In this document: positions 25,708 to 34,169 of the stretch, piece after piece
How the letters are laid out: the number at the start of each line of letters is the position of its first letter
Numbering within the stretch: position 1 is the stretch's first letter
Assembly (NCBI GenBank): GCA_016186995.1
Contig: JACPKQ010000007.1
Span: forward strand, 111,196-175,195
Source: Deltaproteobacteria bacterium
Lineage (GTDB): Bacteria; Bdellovibrionota; JACOXK01
Length of the DNA: 64,000 nucleotides
Direction of reading: 5' to 3'
The notes under the pieces: generated by a model
The model's database searches: none
Told to the model about the DNA's origin: nothing
The model's input: the letters and a program-made list of their open reading frames with translations, nothing else
Made by a program: the position numbers and the translations under genes

Positions 25708-26631
25708 CTATTTAACGACATATGTTTTTGTTATTCTCTGCCCATTTCTAATGACAGTGAGTGTGACAGGTTGAGAAATTTGATCGATATTACTTCTCAA
25801 CTGTTCAAATAAAGCAGTACCTGCTTTAAGACTGTCAATTTTTTGTCCGTTTACTTCTTCTAAAATATCATCTCTTTGAATATCAAGATTTTCATAAAAG
25901 CTTCCAGGTCGAACAGAAGTAATACGAACTCCAACAATTCTTCCCCCCACCACTTCAAAGCGAGAAGAAGCATCTGTTATTGTTTTTGCAATGTTGTCTT
26001 TATCGAGAGCTGTTCGAATCATAGTGCGATCAATCTCTTGAGTATGTCCACCAAGTGTTTGAATGCCAGGGCCGGCAGGGGCTCCAACGCCGAGAGTAGG
26101 CTCTCCTATTTCTTCAACTGGCATGGCCAAGTATTCATAACCTTGAGTTTGAGTATTGAGGAGATAAATGCGATCATATTCTATTTTTAAAATTTTAGCT
26201 GCATTGTTTAAAATCATAGAATCTTTTTGAACAGTAATAGATTCTTTTTCTCCTTGAGGAAGGATATCGGCAATTGATTTTGAAAGGTCATCGAAAACGA
26301 TGGTTCCATCAAGTTTAATTTTAAACTGAGTGGGCGTTGCTGTTGCAAAACTATCTGCTCCGTCTTGCACTTGCCCTCTATAAGTAGGGTTAAAAATATT
26401 AAAACTTAAAATTCTATTTGTATTGGGTGGACGAAGGGGAGGGAGTTCTCTTTTTACTTTTTGAACACGGACTAAAGGTGTCATGGCATGATCGATATAA
26501 GTTACAAAAATATCTGAAATTGTTTTTGCAAAGAAGCTCAAGAGAACAACATGGAAAACCCATCGGTATCTTTTGATATTTTTCCATTGGAAATTGCGAA
26601 TGGAATTTAAAAGAGTTTTAAAGTCCGCCAT
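25708..26631 (-). CDS. gspC: Type II secretion protein GspC with PDZ domain
   Basis: 307 residues. One membrane helix (about 25-45), the homology region (about 70-185, ILSFNIFNPTYRG, then LKLDGTIV and ILKIEYDRIYLLN), a linker, and a C-terminal PDZ domain (about 215-305, RFEVVGGRIVGVRITSVRPGSFYENLDIQRDDILEEVNG). GspC links the inner platform to the secretin. It is the first gene of the gspC-to-N cluster, 12 bp before gspD. Confidence 0.93.
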   Translation of the reverse strand: MADFKTLLNSIRNFQWKNIKRYRWVFHVVLLSFFAKTISDIFVTYIDHAMTPLVRVQKVKRELPPLRPPNTNRILSFNIFNPTYRGQVQDGADSFATATPTQFKIKLDGTIVFDDLSKSIADILPQGEKESITVQKDSMILNNAAKILKIEYDRIYLLNTQTQGYEYLAMPVEEIGEPTLGVGAPAGPGIQTLGGHTQEIDRTMIRTALDKDNIAKTITDASSRFEVVGGRIVGVRITSVRPGSFYENLDIQRDDILEEVNGQKIDSLKAGTALFEQLRSNIDQISQPVTLTVIRNGQRITKTYVVK

Positions 26632-26790
26632 ACTTCTATTATGGCTATAATACGGATGAGTGGCAAACCCGTTTTAACATAAAAAAGTTAAGTTATTTTA
26701 ATATGTTATCTACTTTTCAGAAACTGTGTCTGTCAAGAAACTGAACTCTTAAAGTGACATTTTGTCAAAAATCATTGTTATCGACTCAAT

Positions 26791-26857
26791 GTCATTCCTG
26801 CCCTGGGTTCCGTCCTCTGGGGGAGACACCTCCCAGGACAGGCTCCGGCAGGAATCT
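26791..26857 (+). repeat. Family C repeat (GTCATTCC...GGAATC)
   Basis: It opens GTCATTCCTGCC and closes GGCAGGAATC, with a G/C-rich interior containing nested self-complementary arms (TGGGGGAGAC-ACCTCCCA region). The same opening and closing boxes recur inside and between genes elsewhere in this window. It is intergenic, upstream of gspC. Confidence 0.75.
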
Positions 26858-26865
26858 TAAAACTT

Positions 26866-26929
26866 AAAGTTAGATTGAAGTAGTGCATATTTGAACGGAC
26901 TGTGACGTATGCACATCGACTTCAACTTT
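26866..26929. repeat. Long imperfect hairpin in the gspC upstream gap
   Basis: TTGAAGT and GTGCATA (26875-26889) pair with TATGCAC and ACTTCAA (26908-26925), with extra pairing from AAGTT/AACTT outside. It adjoins the family C repeat. The remaining parts of 26632-27026 show no gene. Confidence 0.45.
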
Positions 26930-27026
26930 TATTGATTCAAAAAAAGCGGAAAGAGACACCGACATTTTTTCTTAAACAACATCGATGTCCAAAAATATTG
27001 ACGCTGATCAAATTGTCTTAATATAA

Positions 27027-27440
27027 CTACTTAACTCTTATTTTCTGAAGAGTTTCTTCCAGATCTTGTCTAAATTTCTTATAAGTAGGCCCTTCTATAA
27101 AGTCTTGATGACTCTTCCTAAAAATTTCGTCTAGCTCTTTTTCAAAAGCATCTAAATCAAACTTGTCATTTGATGTTGTTTTATTAAAGACATGGTTTAA
27201 AATTTCATTTGCAGTTTCTTCTATAGTTTTCTTTTTTAACTCAGCTTTAATTTCTTCAGGTGAGAGGCCCAACTTAAGTGCTTCAATCACATAGGGGCGA
27301 CATGCATCAAATGACCCACAAGATCTAAGTTGAGCTTTGATTTCCATGACATCATGGGTTTTTTGACCAATATATGACCTATCGGCTGCAAAACCTGTCA
27401 TTGAAAAAAGCATAAATACAATTAATAATTTAAATTTCAT
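27027..27440 (-). CDS. Secreted hypothetical protein
   Basis: 137 residues with a clear signal peptide (MKFKLLIVFMLFSMTGFAAD, cleavage near residue 18-19). The mature part is helical and charged, with two cysteines close together (SCGSFDAC) that may form a disulfide, then EALKLGLSPEEIKAELKKKTIEE. No family recognised. It starts 15 bp after a good CTCC-complement ribosome-binding site (GGAGGGAAG). A periplasmic location is likely. Confidence 0.68.
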   Translation of the reverse strand: MKFKLLIVFMLFSMTGFAADRSYIGQKTHDVMEIKAQLRSCGSFDACRPYVIEALKLGLSPEEIKAELKKKTIEETANEILNHVFNKTTSNDKFDLDAFEKELDEIFRKSHQDFIEGPTYKKFRQDLEETLQKIRVK

Positions 27441-27742
27441 ACTTCCCTCCTAATCGGAGCATCGATATCACAGGTAATATTGAACTTCAATGACCTATAT
27501 CTTAATACCGTTCATGCTCCAAACGATCCTGTGCAGCAGATTGGAGGGCAAAATAGCCGGAAAGCGTCTATTTGAGATGTGATTGACGCGGAGCTAAAAG
27601 AGCTAAAATTCACTATAACTGCCATATTTGAAGTAGAAATAGATGGCGTATGAAGTAGATAGTGGCGTTTTTACTGTATTTTTAGCCTTTCAGGATATTT
27701 TACAGCGTATCTACTTCCTTTCAATAACACCCAAATTAGCAC
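27441..27742. other. Intergenic stretch, no gene seen
   Basis: Nothing convincing is coded here on either strand. An inverted repeat GAAGTAGATA (27652-27661) / TATCTACTTC (27708-27717) is visible, plus a loose copy of GAAGTAGA just before. It may be a regulatory or decayed repeat. Confidence 0.4.
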
Positions 27743-27771
27743 TTGCTATGATTTATCATTTTTGATAACAT
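27743..27771 (+). promoter_or_regulatory. Putative toxin-antitoxin promoter with operator dyad
   Basis: TTGCTA (27743) and TAACAT (27766) stand 17 bp apart as weak -35/-10 boxes. A perfect dyad TTATCA-TTTT-TGATAA (27753-27768) lies between and over them, where an autorepressing Xre antitoxin could bind. Confidence 0.45.
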
Positions 27772-27777
27772 ATATTT

Positions 27778-28068
27778 ATGTGGGTGATCCAGGAAAGTCC
27801 GGAAGTATACTTTGAGCTTATAGAAGCTCCTGAACTTGTTCAAAAGAAATATATTATTTGGAAAGGCATGGTAAAGCAAAATGGTCCTTTCTTGCCGGGT
27901 AAAGGGTGGGGACTTGAAAAACTTTCTGGCCCACTTCAAGGTTTTTATGCTGCAAGACTTAATAAAAAATGGAGAGTTATTTTTGAAATTTCAGGGAAAA
28001 TAAAGGTGGTGGGTGTTAGATCCATAACCCCTCATCTCTATAAGAAAGTTACAAGAAAGCTTAAATAA
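27778..28068 (+). CDS. RelE/HigB-like toxin of a type II toxin-antitoxin pair
   Basis: 96 residues. The core GWGLEKLSGPLQGFYAARLNKKWRVIFEISGKIKVVGVRSITPHLYKKV follows the RelE/ParE-superfamily pattern (L-K-L-G---G-Y--R---KWRV-F-----V-V--I--H-Y). Such toxins cleave mRNA on the ribosome. The toxin gene precedes the antitoxin, the HigBA order, with 12 bp between. The promoter dyad upstream suggests autoregulation. Confidence 0.82.
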   Translation: MWVIQESPEVYFELIEAPELVQKKYIIWKGMVKQNGPFLPGKGWGLEKLSGPLQGFYAARLNKKWRVIFEISGKIKVVGVRSITPHLYKKVTRKLK

Positions 28069-28080
28069 AAGGAGGATGAT

Positions 28081-28434
28081 ATGAAATTAGAATTGCCAGA
28101 AAAGGCTATTAAAGAAATTAAAGCTATTTTAGCTAAATATCATGCTAAATACTATAATCCACGCGTGGTAGCAGAAGTGCTAAGCCGATCTCAAAGGGTA
28201 CCAGACGTAAAATTGAAAGATTTATCAAGATTTTTAGATATTAAAGTTAAATCTTCTGATTATTTAAAGGAGCAACGAAAAAGAATGGGGTTTACATTAG
28301 CAAAATTGAGCGCTTTAACAGGCATTGCCGTTTCTAACCTTTCTGCATTAGAATCTGGAAAACGCTCACTTGGAGTCATCACGGCGAAAAAATTAGCAAA
28401 GGCATTGAAAATTCATTATAAAGCCCTTATTTGA
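28081..28434 (+). CDS. Xre-family antitoxin with helix-turn-helix
   Basis: 117 residues. A C-terminal Xre helix-turn-helix (about 62-117) reads YLKEQRKRMGFTLAKLSALTGIAVSNLSALESGKRSLGVITAKKLAKAL. The N-terminal ~60 residues form a separate region that probably covers the toxin. AAAGGAGG stands just before the ATG. It should bind the RelE-like toxin and repress the operon. Confidence 0.85.
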   Translation: MKLELPEKAIKEIKAILAKYHAKYYNPRVVAEVLSRSQRVPDVKLKDLSRFLDIKVKSSDYLKEQRKRMGFTLAKLSALTGIAVSNLSALESGKRSLGVITAKKLAKALKIHYKALI

Positions 28435-28439
28435 TTTGT

Positions 28440-28820
28440 ATGCTTCATCACATTGAAATTTATGTTTCTAATTTAGAGAAGTCCATAAAATTTTGGGGGT
28501 GGTTTTTAAAAAAATTGAATTATAAAAAATTTCAAAAATGGGATGAAGGTATAAGTTGGAAAAAAGGGGAAACTTATTTGGTGTTTGTTCAAACGAAAAA
28601 GAAATATCTTGATATTTCTTATCATAGGTGTCGTGTTGGTTTAAATCACTTAGCTTTTCATGCTTCCTCAAAAAGAGCTGTTGATGAAATGATAAAAAGC
28701 TTAGAGAAAAGAAATATCAAAATTCTCTACCCAGATAAACATCCTCATGCCGGCGGCTCCCAATATTATGGGGTCTTCTTTGAAGATCCAGACCGAATTA
28801 AGGTAGAGTTTTGCATCTAA
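28440..28820 (+). CDS. VOC (glyoxalase/dioxygenase fold) family protein
   Basis: Starting at the ATG at 28440 rather than the TTG at 28431 gives 126 residues opening LHHIEIYVSNLEKSIKFWGWFL, the first beta-alpha-beta unit of the VOC fold. The second half has GLNHLAFHASSKRAVDEMI, then the closing FFEDPDRIKVEFCI. The His near the start, the His in LNHLAF and the Glu in VEF are at metal-ligand positions. Substrate unknown. It follows the antitoxin by 5 bp and may be co-transcribed as a passenger. Confidence 0.82.
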   Translation: MLHHIEIYVSNLEKSIKFWGWFLKKLNYKKFQKWDEGISWKKGETYLVFVQTKKKYLDISYHRCRVGLNHLAFHASSKRAVDEMIKSLEKRNIKILYPDKHPHAGGSQYYGVFFEDPDRIKVEFCI

Positions 28821-29006
28821 TTTTAGCATCGATAATAACATTCTTACCACTCAATGTTTTGTCTTTAAAACATCCTGTTTTTAAGGAGACAATTTTTTTC
28901 TATCCTTCAATAACTGCCTTTTCGACGGCTATTATATGCACTTCAAGTGTTAGAACGATCGGCCTAGACTTTGGAATGGGAACGATATTCAAGGTTACAT
29001 CTTAGG
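28821..29006. other. Intergenic stretch, no gene seen
   Basis: A short frame crosses this region but has no family features. The minus strand reads a few plausible codons before a stop. It could be decayed coding DNA. Nothing can be assigned. Confidence 0.35.
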
Positions 29007-29143
29007 AACGACTTTTTGTGAGATCATCGCTTTCGGAAAATAATTTTACTTTTCAAAAATTTACTACACACTTGAGAAAATATCGTGAAAAGTTTCTCAC
29101 TTTAAAATCATATTCTTCAGGATATTACTCATGAAAAGTCGTT
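29007..29143. repeat. 137-bp element with 16-bp terminal inverted repeats
   Basis: AACGACTTTTTGTGAG (29007) matches the reverse complement of CTCATGAAAAGTCGTT (29128-29143) at 14 of 16 positions. The interior has another short dyad (CTTTTCA/TGAAAAG). It is non-coding. The ends suggest a MITE-like element or a large hairpin. Confidence 0.45.
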
Positions 29144-29250
29144 TTGAGATGAAAACTGCGTTGTATTATCATTATAAAATAGTCCAAAAATTTTCCGCTT
29201 GTAAAAAAAAAGATTAGATGATACATACAATGAAACTGAAAGGAGGTTCT

Positions 29251-29598
29251 ATGAAAAGTATAATAGGTGTAACTTTTATATTTGTTTTTGCGTTCGCAAT
29301 GACGGTGGATGCAAGTGATTATTGCCAGGCTCGCCAAAAGTTAGAGGCGCAGATTGCACTTGGTAAGGTATTAGGATTAAAAACAAGTGATGTCAGAGTT
29401 GTTCACTTTGAACCTGGTGTGTGGACGATGGGCATGGAAAATAGTGTAGGTTTTGATAGGGTCACAGTTGCAGCATGGACAACAGATCCCGCACTAGACC
29501 TAGACGTTACTGTTCGTAAGGTATATGACGTTTTTGCGACGCAACTTGGAGTATCCGCTGATTGCAAAATAACTGGCATTGAATTACGCGGCGAATAG
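29251..29598 (+). CDS. Secreted hypothetical protein
   Basis: The ATG at 29251 is chosen because AAAGGAGG precedes it; the earlier ATG codons at 29218 and 29230 lack this. 115 residues with a signal peptide (cleavage near VDA, residue 21). The mature ~94 residues are mixed alpha/beta with two cysteines, one near each end, likely a disulfide. The VRVVHFEPG-WTMGMEN and WTTDPALDLDVTV segments look like beta strands. No family recognised. Confidence 0.68.
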   Translation: MKSIIGVTFIFVFAFAMTVDASDYCQARQKLEAQIALGKVLGLKTSDVRVVHFEPGVWTMGMENSVGFDRVTVAAWTTDPALDLDVTVRKVYDVFATQLGVSADCKITGIELRGE

Positions 29599-29664
29599 CT
29601 ATCATAATAAAAAATCAGAATTGAGATAAGTCCCTCAAGAACTCATAAATGAGGGGGTAGATTA

Positions 29665-29692
29665 GGTACCCCCTGCCTTCGCAGGGATGACC
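29665..29692 (-). repeat. Family C repeat, short copy
   Basis: Read on the minus strand: GGTCATCCCTGCGAAGGCAG then GGGGTACC, with CCTGC/GCAGG arms. It lies in the gap after the secreted protein and before the NHL gene's 3' end. Confidence 0.6.
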
Positions 29693-29725
29693 CTTTAATT
29701 CAACATGTTTTAAAGCCTAGATTAC

Positions 29726-30985
29726 CTACCGGTCTTCAAATCTTAAAATTCGATTATTGACGGAGTCGGCTATAAGAAGGTGAGAAGGGTTCAGATAAAC
29801 TCCACCAGGTGAGTTTAAGGTGTTGTTAGCGGGTATTTTTGCTTGATTAGCTTGGTTATTGGTAAAATTAGTTTGCCCTAAAACAACACTTGCATTGGGG
29901 CCGGCGGCCACAGCTGTGGTAGGTATAACATTATAAAGTAAAACTCTATTATTTCCTTTATCTGCCACAATCACATTGTTGGTAGAGCCATTAGAGCTTA
30001 CAGATACAGGATTATTCAGTGTTGCTTGTGTAGAGCCTGAAGCAATTGCTGTAAAGCTTGTTTGTCCAATAACACTTAAAGCACCTGGATCGTTGCCTGA
30101 AACTTTTGAGTTAAAAACAAGAACTCTGTTATTGCCACTATCAGCTACTAAAAGATAATTGCTTGTGATCCACAGTCCTGTTGGGGTATTGAAAGATTGA
30201 GAACCATTGGTATTGAGTTGCCCACCATGGTTTGCAGCAATTGTTTTAAAATTTGTTTGACCCACGACATTATTTGCTTGAGCATGATTTGAAGTAGGTA
30301 CACTATTAAAAACCAAAATTCTATGATTGCCACTATCAACAATAAACATTTTTCCATTGGTTGGGTCTACAAAAACAGCAGTGGGTTGATTAAGGCTCGC
30401 ATTATCTGCAAGATCGGTTGCAGGGGAAGTTGAACGTTTATTATTAGCTGTATTTGTTGTAAGATTAGGTTGTCCCACAACAACGCTTGCGTTAGAACCG
30501 CTTGTTGTTGGAATCGTATTCCAAATAAGAACTCTATTATTGGCAGTGTCTGGAACATAAAGTTTTGTTCCATCACTAAAAATACCAACATGAGATTGAT
30601 TGTTAAGAAAACTTAAACCATTGGCTACAACTGTTGTTCCATTGGCATTGGATCCATTTGTTGTAAATCCTGTTTGGCCAACTACAACATTGGCATTAGT
30701 GCCACTGTTTAAAGGAAAGAAATTATAAATAAGTACTCTGTGAGAGCCACTGTCAGCAATCAAAAGCCTTATATTATCGAAATAAATTCCGTTAGGAAAA
30801 TTAAGGCCGGAAGCCGCTGTTACAGAGCTTACTGTTTGAAAATTAGACTGGCCAATAACTAAAGTAGCATTGGCATTATTGGCAAGGCTTCCAGAGTTTG
30901 AGTTAATGAGATCCCATACCTTACCACATTGGGTGAGAATGGCTAAAAAACTTAATACAACCAGTACAGATTTAATGTATTTCAT
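29726..30985 (-). CDS. NHL-repeat lipoprotein
   Basis: 419 residues with a lipobox (LAILTQC, Cys about 21), so lipid-anchored. The rest is six or seven NHL-like repeats of about 52-57 residues, each with a VVGQ-NF start, an N-P-G/V turn, IFVDSGNHRILVFN-type strands and a -N-vPT-- loop. These fold as a beta-propeller. Repeats are similar at DNA level, indicating recent tandem duplication. Low-complexity Asn/Ser is high. It follows the two-component genes on the same strand, 20 bp after the regulator, and could act as a sensor accessory or surface adhesin (inference). Confidence 0.85.
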   Translation of the reverse strand: MKYIKSVLVVLSFLAILTQCGKVWDLINSNSGSLANNANATLVIGQSNFQTVSSVTAASGLNFPNGIYFDNIRLLIADSGSHRVLIYNFFPLNSGTNANVVVGQTGFTTNGSNANGTTVVANGLSFLNNQSHVGIFSDGTKLYVPDTANNRVLIWNTIPTTSGSNASVVVGQPNLTTNTANNKRSTSPATDLADNASLNQPTAVFVDPTNGKMFIVDSGNHRILVFNSVPTSNHAQANNVVGQTNFKTIAANHGGQLNTNGSQSFNTPTGLWITSNYLLVADSGNNRVLVFNSKVSGNDPGALSVIGQTSFTAIASGSTQATLNNPVSVSSNGSTNNVIVADKGNNRVLLYNVIPTTAVAAGPNASVVLGQTNFTNNQANQAKIPANNTLNSPGGVYLNPSHLLIADSVNNRILRFEDR

Positions 30986-31005
30986 ACCACTATATTATCG
31001 GTCTT

Positions 31006-32265
31006 TTAGTTTTCTTTTTCAAGTTTTCTGTAAATAGTACGGGGATGTACCCCTAAAATATCGGCGGCTCTTTTTTTGTCTCCATCTGAAAGCTTCAAAG
31101 CTCTTTCAATCATTTTATCTTTCATTTCTTCGATGGTTGCCAAAGGAGAAACATCCACATGGATTTTAATATTTTCCTTTTCAATAATATCAAGAGGGGC
31201 GAGAAGTATTGTTCGCTCAATAATGTTTTGAAGTTCTCGAATATTTCCTGGCCAGTTATAATCAAGCAGTTTTTGAAGTGCTTCTTGTGTGATGCCAGAA
31301 ATTTTCTTATTTAATTTGTGGTTACAAAGGTGAATGAAGTGTTCAACAAGTGGGGGAATATCTTCTTTTCTTTCTCGCAAGGGTGGAATCACAAATTTAA
31401 TAACGTTAAGTCTGTAGTAAAGATCTTCACGAAATTTTTTTTCTTTAACCTTTGTATTTAAGTTTTGATTTGTAGCTGAAATAATTCGGACATCACTATA
31501 AAGTGTTTTGATACTTCCTGGTTTTGCAAACTCACCACTTTGGGTAAGTCTTAAAAGTTTTGCTTGAAGTGTAGAAGAAAGCTCAGAAATTTCATCTAAA
31601 AATAAGGTACCACCATGAGTTTCTTTAAAAATTCCTGATTCAAGCAGGTTTTCAGAAAGGGTAGCACAATTGACTTTGATAAAAGGTTTTTTACTTCTAT
31701 TTCCCTGTGTATAAATAAAGTTAGCAAGTACTTCTTTGCCAACGCCACTTTCTCCTTCAATAAGAAGTGGAGCTTCAGCTCCTGCTACTTGAATGGCAAG
31801 TCGAGTGAGCTCTCTCATTGAGGGGCTTATGCCAATCCATTTTTGGGTTGATTCAAGAGAATTTAATTTTGATTTCAGAATTTTATTTTCAAGAAGAAGA
31901 TCTTGTTTTTGAAATGCATTAAGAGCACTTTTAAGAAGTAGAGCGCGGTTAAGGGGTTTTGTGATAAAATCAAAAGCTCCTATTTTCATAGCTTGAACAG
32001 CCGTTTCTATGTCTCCATAGGCTGTCATCATAATGACTTCAACTTCTGGAAACTGCTTTTTTATTGTTTGAAGAAGAGTCATACCATCTACTTCAGGCAT
32101 GCGAATATCCAAAAAGGTGAGGTGTATCCATGTTGATTTAAGAATGTTTAAAGCTGTATGGGCATTAAGAGCTGTAAGACACTCATAATCTTCAAGTTGA
32201 AGAATTCTTTTAAGAGAATTCAAGTTTTCTTTTTCATCATCGATAATGAGCAATTTTTTCTTCAT
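31006..32265 (-). CDS. NtrC-like response regulator lacking the GAFTGA loop
   Basis: 419 residues. The receiver domain has the DD pair (9-10), Asp53 and Lys103. The AAA+ domain keeps Walker A GESGVGKE (171-178), Walker B TLFLDEI (220-226), the arginine finger region FREDLYYRLNV and a Fis-type helix-turn-helix (KKRAADILGVHPRTIYRKL). Where other members have ELFGHEKGAFTGA and a following stretch, this one reads ENLLESGIFKETHGGT, so about 23 residues including the sigma54-contact loop are absent. It may therefore act with sigma70 or without remodelling, as in TyrR or HupR-like proteins. Its partner kinase is 79 bp upstream. Confidence 0.92.
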   Translation of the reverse strand: MKKKLLIIDDEKENLNSLKRILQLEDYECLTALNAHTALNILKSTWIHLTFLDIRMPEVDGMTLLQTIKKQFPEVEVIMMTAYGDIETAVQAMKIGAFDFITKPLNRALLLKSALNAFQKQDLLLENKILKSKLNSLESTQKWIGISPSMRELTRLAIQVAGAEAPLLIEGESGVGKEVLANFIYTQGNRSKKPFIKVNCATLSENLLESGIFKETHGGTLFLDEISELSSTLQAKLLRLTQSGEFAKPGSIKTLYSDVRIISATNQNLNTKVKEKKFREDLYYRLNVIKFVIPPLRERKEDIPPLVEHFIHLCNHKLNKKISGITQEALQKLLDYNWPGNIRELQNIIERTILLAPLDIIEKENIKIHVDVSPLATIEEMKDKMIERALKLSDGDKKRAADILGVHPRTIYRKLEKEN

Positions 32266-32297
32266 TTTTCCCTTAATTATTCCCCTTTTTTACTCTT

Positions 32298-32335
32298 CCT
32301 CTCCCTTGATGGGAGAGGAATTAAGGAGAGGGTGA
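32298..32335 (+). repeat. Family A palindromic repeat
   Basis: CCTCTCCCTTGATGGGAGAGG at 32298-32318 (21 bases, TCCC-ttgat-GGGA core), then GGAGAGGGTGA. It lies between the kinase and regulator genes, which are read on the opposite strand. Confidence 0.8.
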
Positions 32336-32344
32336 TGGGGCTTC

Positions 32345-33967
32345 TCACTTTCCCGTCGGCAAAGAAACTTTGAATGTTGTTCCTAGGGGTTGATTGGGAA
32401 AACACTCAATACTTCCATTATGTTCGTGAATGATCTGTTGTGTCAAACTTAACCCTAAGCCTGAACCTTGCGCTTTTGTTGTATAGAATGGAAGAAAAAT
32501 TTTTTCATATTCTTGTTGTGTAAGTCCTTCACCGTCATCATTAAAATAAAGTTCAATCATTTTTTGTGTTTGGTTGTGGAGTGCTTTAATTTTAACATTC
32601 CCTCCACGGGGCATGGCTTCCGATGCATTTTTAAGAATATTCAAAAAGGCGAGGTTTAGTTGAGATGGGTCTCCTTGGACGAAGGGAATATTTTTTTCTA
32701 TTTCAGTTGAAATATGGATGTTAGGTGCTTTGTAAAAATCGCATAATTTTTTAAGAAGATCTTGAAGCTTGATTTTTTGTTTTTCGCTTTCTGGCATTTT
32801 TGTAAACTTAAGGTAATTATCTGTCATTGTTTTAAGCCGCTCAATCTGTGAGGAGAGGCTTATGAAGACCTCCTCGATAGTTTCTACACCCTTGTCATCC
32901 CCCGGCTTGGGCCGCGAGGAATCTAATATTTTAAACTTTTCTTTAAGATAATCGAGATTGAGTTGAATTGAGTTTAAAGGGTTTCTAATTTCATGTGCTA
33001 CTTGGGCACTCATTTTTCCAACTGTTGCAAGTCTTTCTGATTGAATGAGTCGTTCTCTTATATCTTTGTAATAATTAGAAAGAAATTCAAGATGGATATT
33101 GCGTTCTTGAATATCATGATACGCATTTTTGAGTTTTTGGCTTTGTGTTTTTAATTTTTTATCTCTTTCTTTAATGGAAAAAATCATTTGGTTAATACTT
33201 CGTACAAGTTCTCCAATTTCATATTTGGCATGTGTGAGTATGTGAGGAGAATCTACATTGTGAGAAAGTTGTCTTACTTCTCGAGTGAGTTCTTGAATGG
33301 GCTTTAAAGTTTTATAAGAAAAGAAAATAAGAAAAAGTGAAAGAAAGCATGTAAAAATAAGCCCATACCAAATCATCTGTGTGTTTTTGTGAATTTCACT
33401 TTGAATATAAACGGTTTTATTTCTTAAGCTTGTTTGAGTAGCTTCAACAATATTTGAAGTGTTTTGTTTCCAATTAAATTTTTGTAAGAAAAGAGCATCT
33501 TGATCAGTTTTAAGTTTTTGAAACTGTGAAGATTTTAAATGCCCTACTATTGTATTAAGAAGGATGTGGTAGTCTGTAAGGGCTTCTTTGATATTTTCAA
33601 ATTGAGGTTGAAGGTTTTCTCTTTCGGTTAAGCTGTTAATATAGGTTTCTATAGAGAGAGTTTGTTTTTGGATTTTTTCAGAGAATAGAGAAAGGTCTTC
33701 AATAAAGTTTTGCTTCCCAAAAATAAGAAAGGGGTTCGTCGAATGTTCTGTTACTTTTTCAAGGTACTCCATATTGTAGAGAATATCGTTTTTAAGTGTG
33801 TTTAAAGAGTAGATCAGAGGATAATAACGAGAGTTGAGTATTTTTAAGTTTTCATTAAAAGATTTCATTTTATAAAAGCTGTAGAAAGAAACCCCAGCAA
33901 AAAGCAGAAAAATGGTAAGCGTTAAGAGCGTAATTTGAGAGGAAATGGATTTAAGATTTAATCTCAT
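32345..33967 (-). CDS. Membrane sensor histidine kinase
   Basis: 540 residues from the ATG at 33967; a TTG at 34009 would add 14. Two membrane helices (about 7-27 and 178-200) flank a helical periplasmic sensor. A HAMP domain follows, then a coiled coil, HisKA (AQVAHEIRNPLNSIQ), and HATPase with N-box NILKNASEAM, DDGEG and GSGLGLSLTQQII. Between the H-box helix and the second HisKA helix a repeat-encoded peptide SSRPKPGDDKG is inserted in frame (bases 32894-32925). It should phosphorylate the regulator at 31006. Confidence 0.92.
   Translation of the reverse strand: MRLNLKSISSQITLLTLTIFLLFAGVSFYSFYKMKSFNENLKILNSRYYPLIYSLNTLKNDILYNMEYLEKVTEHSTNPFLIFGKQNFIEDLSLFSEKIQKQTLSIETYINSLTERENLQPQFENIKEALTDYHILLNTIVGHLKSSQFQKLKTDQDALFLQKFNWKQNTSNIVEATQTSLRNKTVYIQSEIHKNTQMIWYGLIFTCFLSLFLIFFSYKTLKPIQELTREVRQLSHNVDSPHILTHAKYEIGELVRSINQMIFSIKERDKKLKTQSQKLKNAYHDIQERNIHLEFLSNYYKDIRERLIQSERLATVGKMSAQVAHEIRNPLNSIQLNLDYLKEKFKILDSSRPKPGDDKGVETIEEVFISLSSQIERLKTMTDNYLKFTKMPESEKQKIKLQDLLKKLCDFYKAPNIHISTEIEKNIPFVQGDPSQLNLAFLNILKNASEAMPRGGNVKIKALHNQTQKMIELYFNDDGEGLTQQEYEKIFLPFYTTKAQGSGLGLSLTQQIIHEHNGSIECFPNQPLGTTFKVSLPTGK
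32894..32925 (+). repeat. Family C repeat inside a histidine kinase gene
   Basis: GTCATCCCCCGGCTTGG...GAGGAATCTA carries the family opening (GTCATCC) and closing (GGAATC) boxes. The kinase gene reads through it on the complementary strand without a frameshift. Confidence 0.65.
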
Positions 33968-34100
33968 GGTGGTATTTACGATTTTATGGGACTCAAGGTC
34001 TAAGGTCAAATAAACCGATAGTGTTCAATAAGTCTCAAGTTTTTCCTAACAACCTTGGTTCTGAATTGGGGATATTTTTTAGTTCGATACTTAGGTTCTT

Positions 34101-34169
34101 GATGACCTAGAGGTCTTTCAGTGCCCCTCCGCCCGGTGTGGATCCTCCCTGAAAAACCTCTAGGTCATC
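34101..34169. repeat. Intergenic palindrome with shared flanking boxes
   Basis: GATGACCTAGAGGTCTTTCA is matched inverted by the bases ending at 34169, with one mismatch over 21 bp and a 27-nt C/G-rich loop. It is preceded by ACTTAGGTTCTTGA (34089-34102) and followed by CACATAGACTCGA. Nearly the same boxes flank an unrelated stem at 44889-45092. Confidence 0.55.

Noticed and set aside
28811-29005. 64-codon frame after the VOC gene
   Set aside because: No ribosome-binding site or domain, and the hydrophobic stretch is not a convincing signal peptide.
29726-30985. CRISPR-like or satellite repeat in the NHL gene
   Set aside because: The ~160-bp periodicity is coding and explained by protein repeats; there are no short identical repeats with unique spacers.
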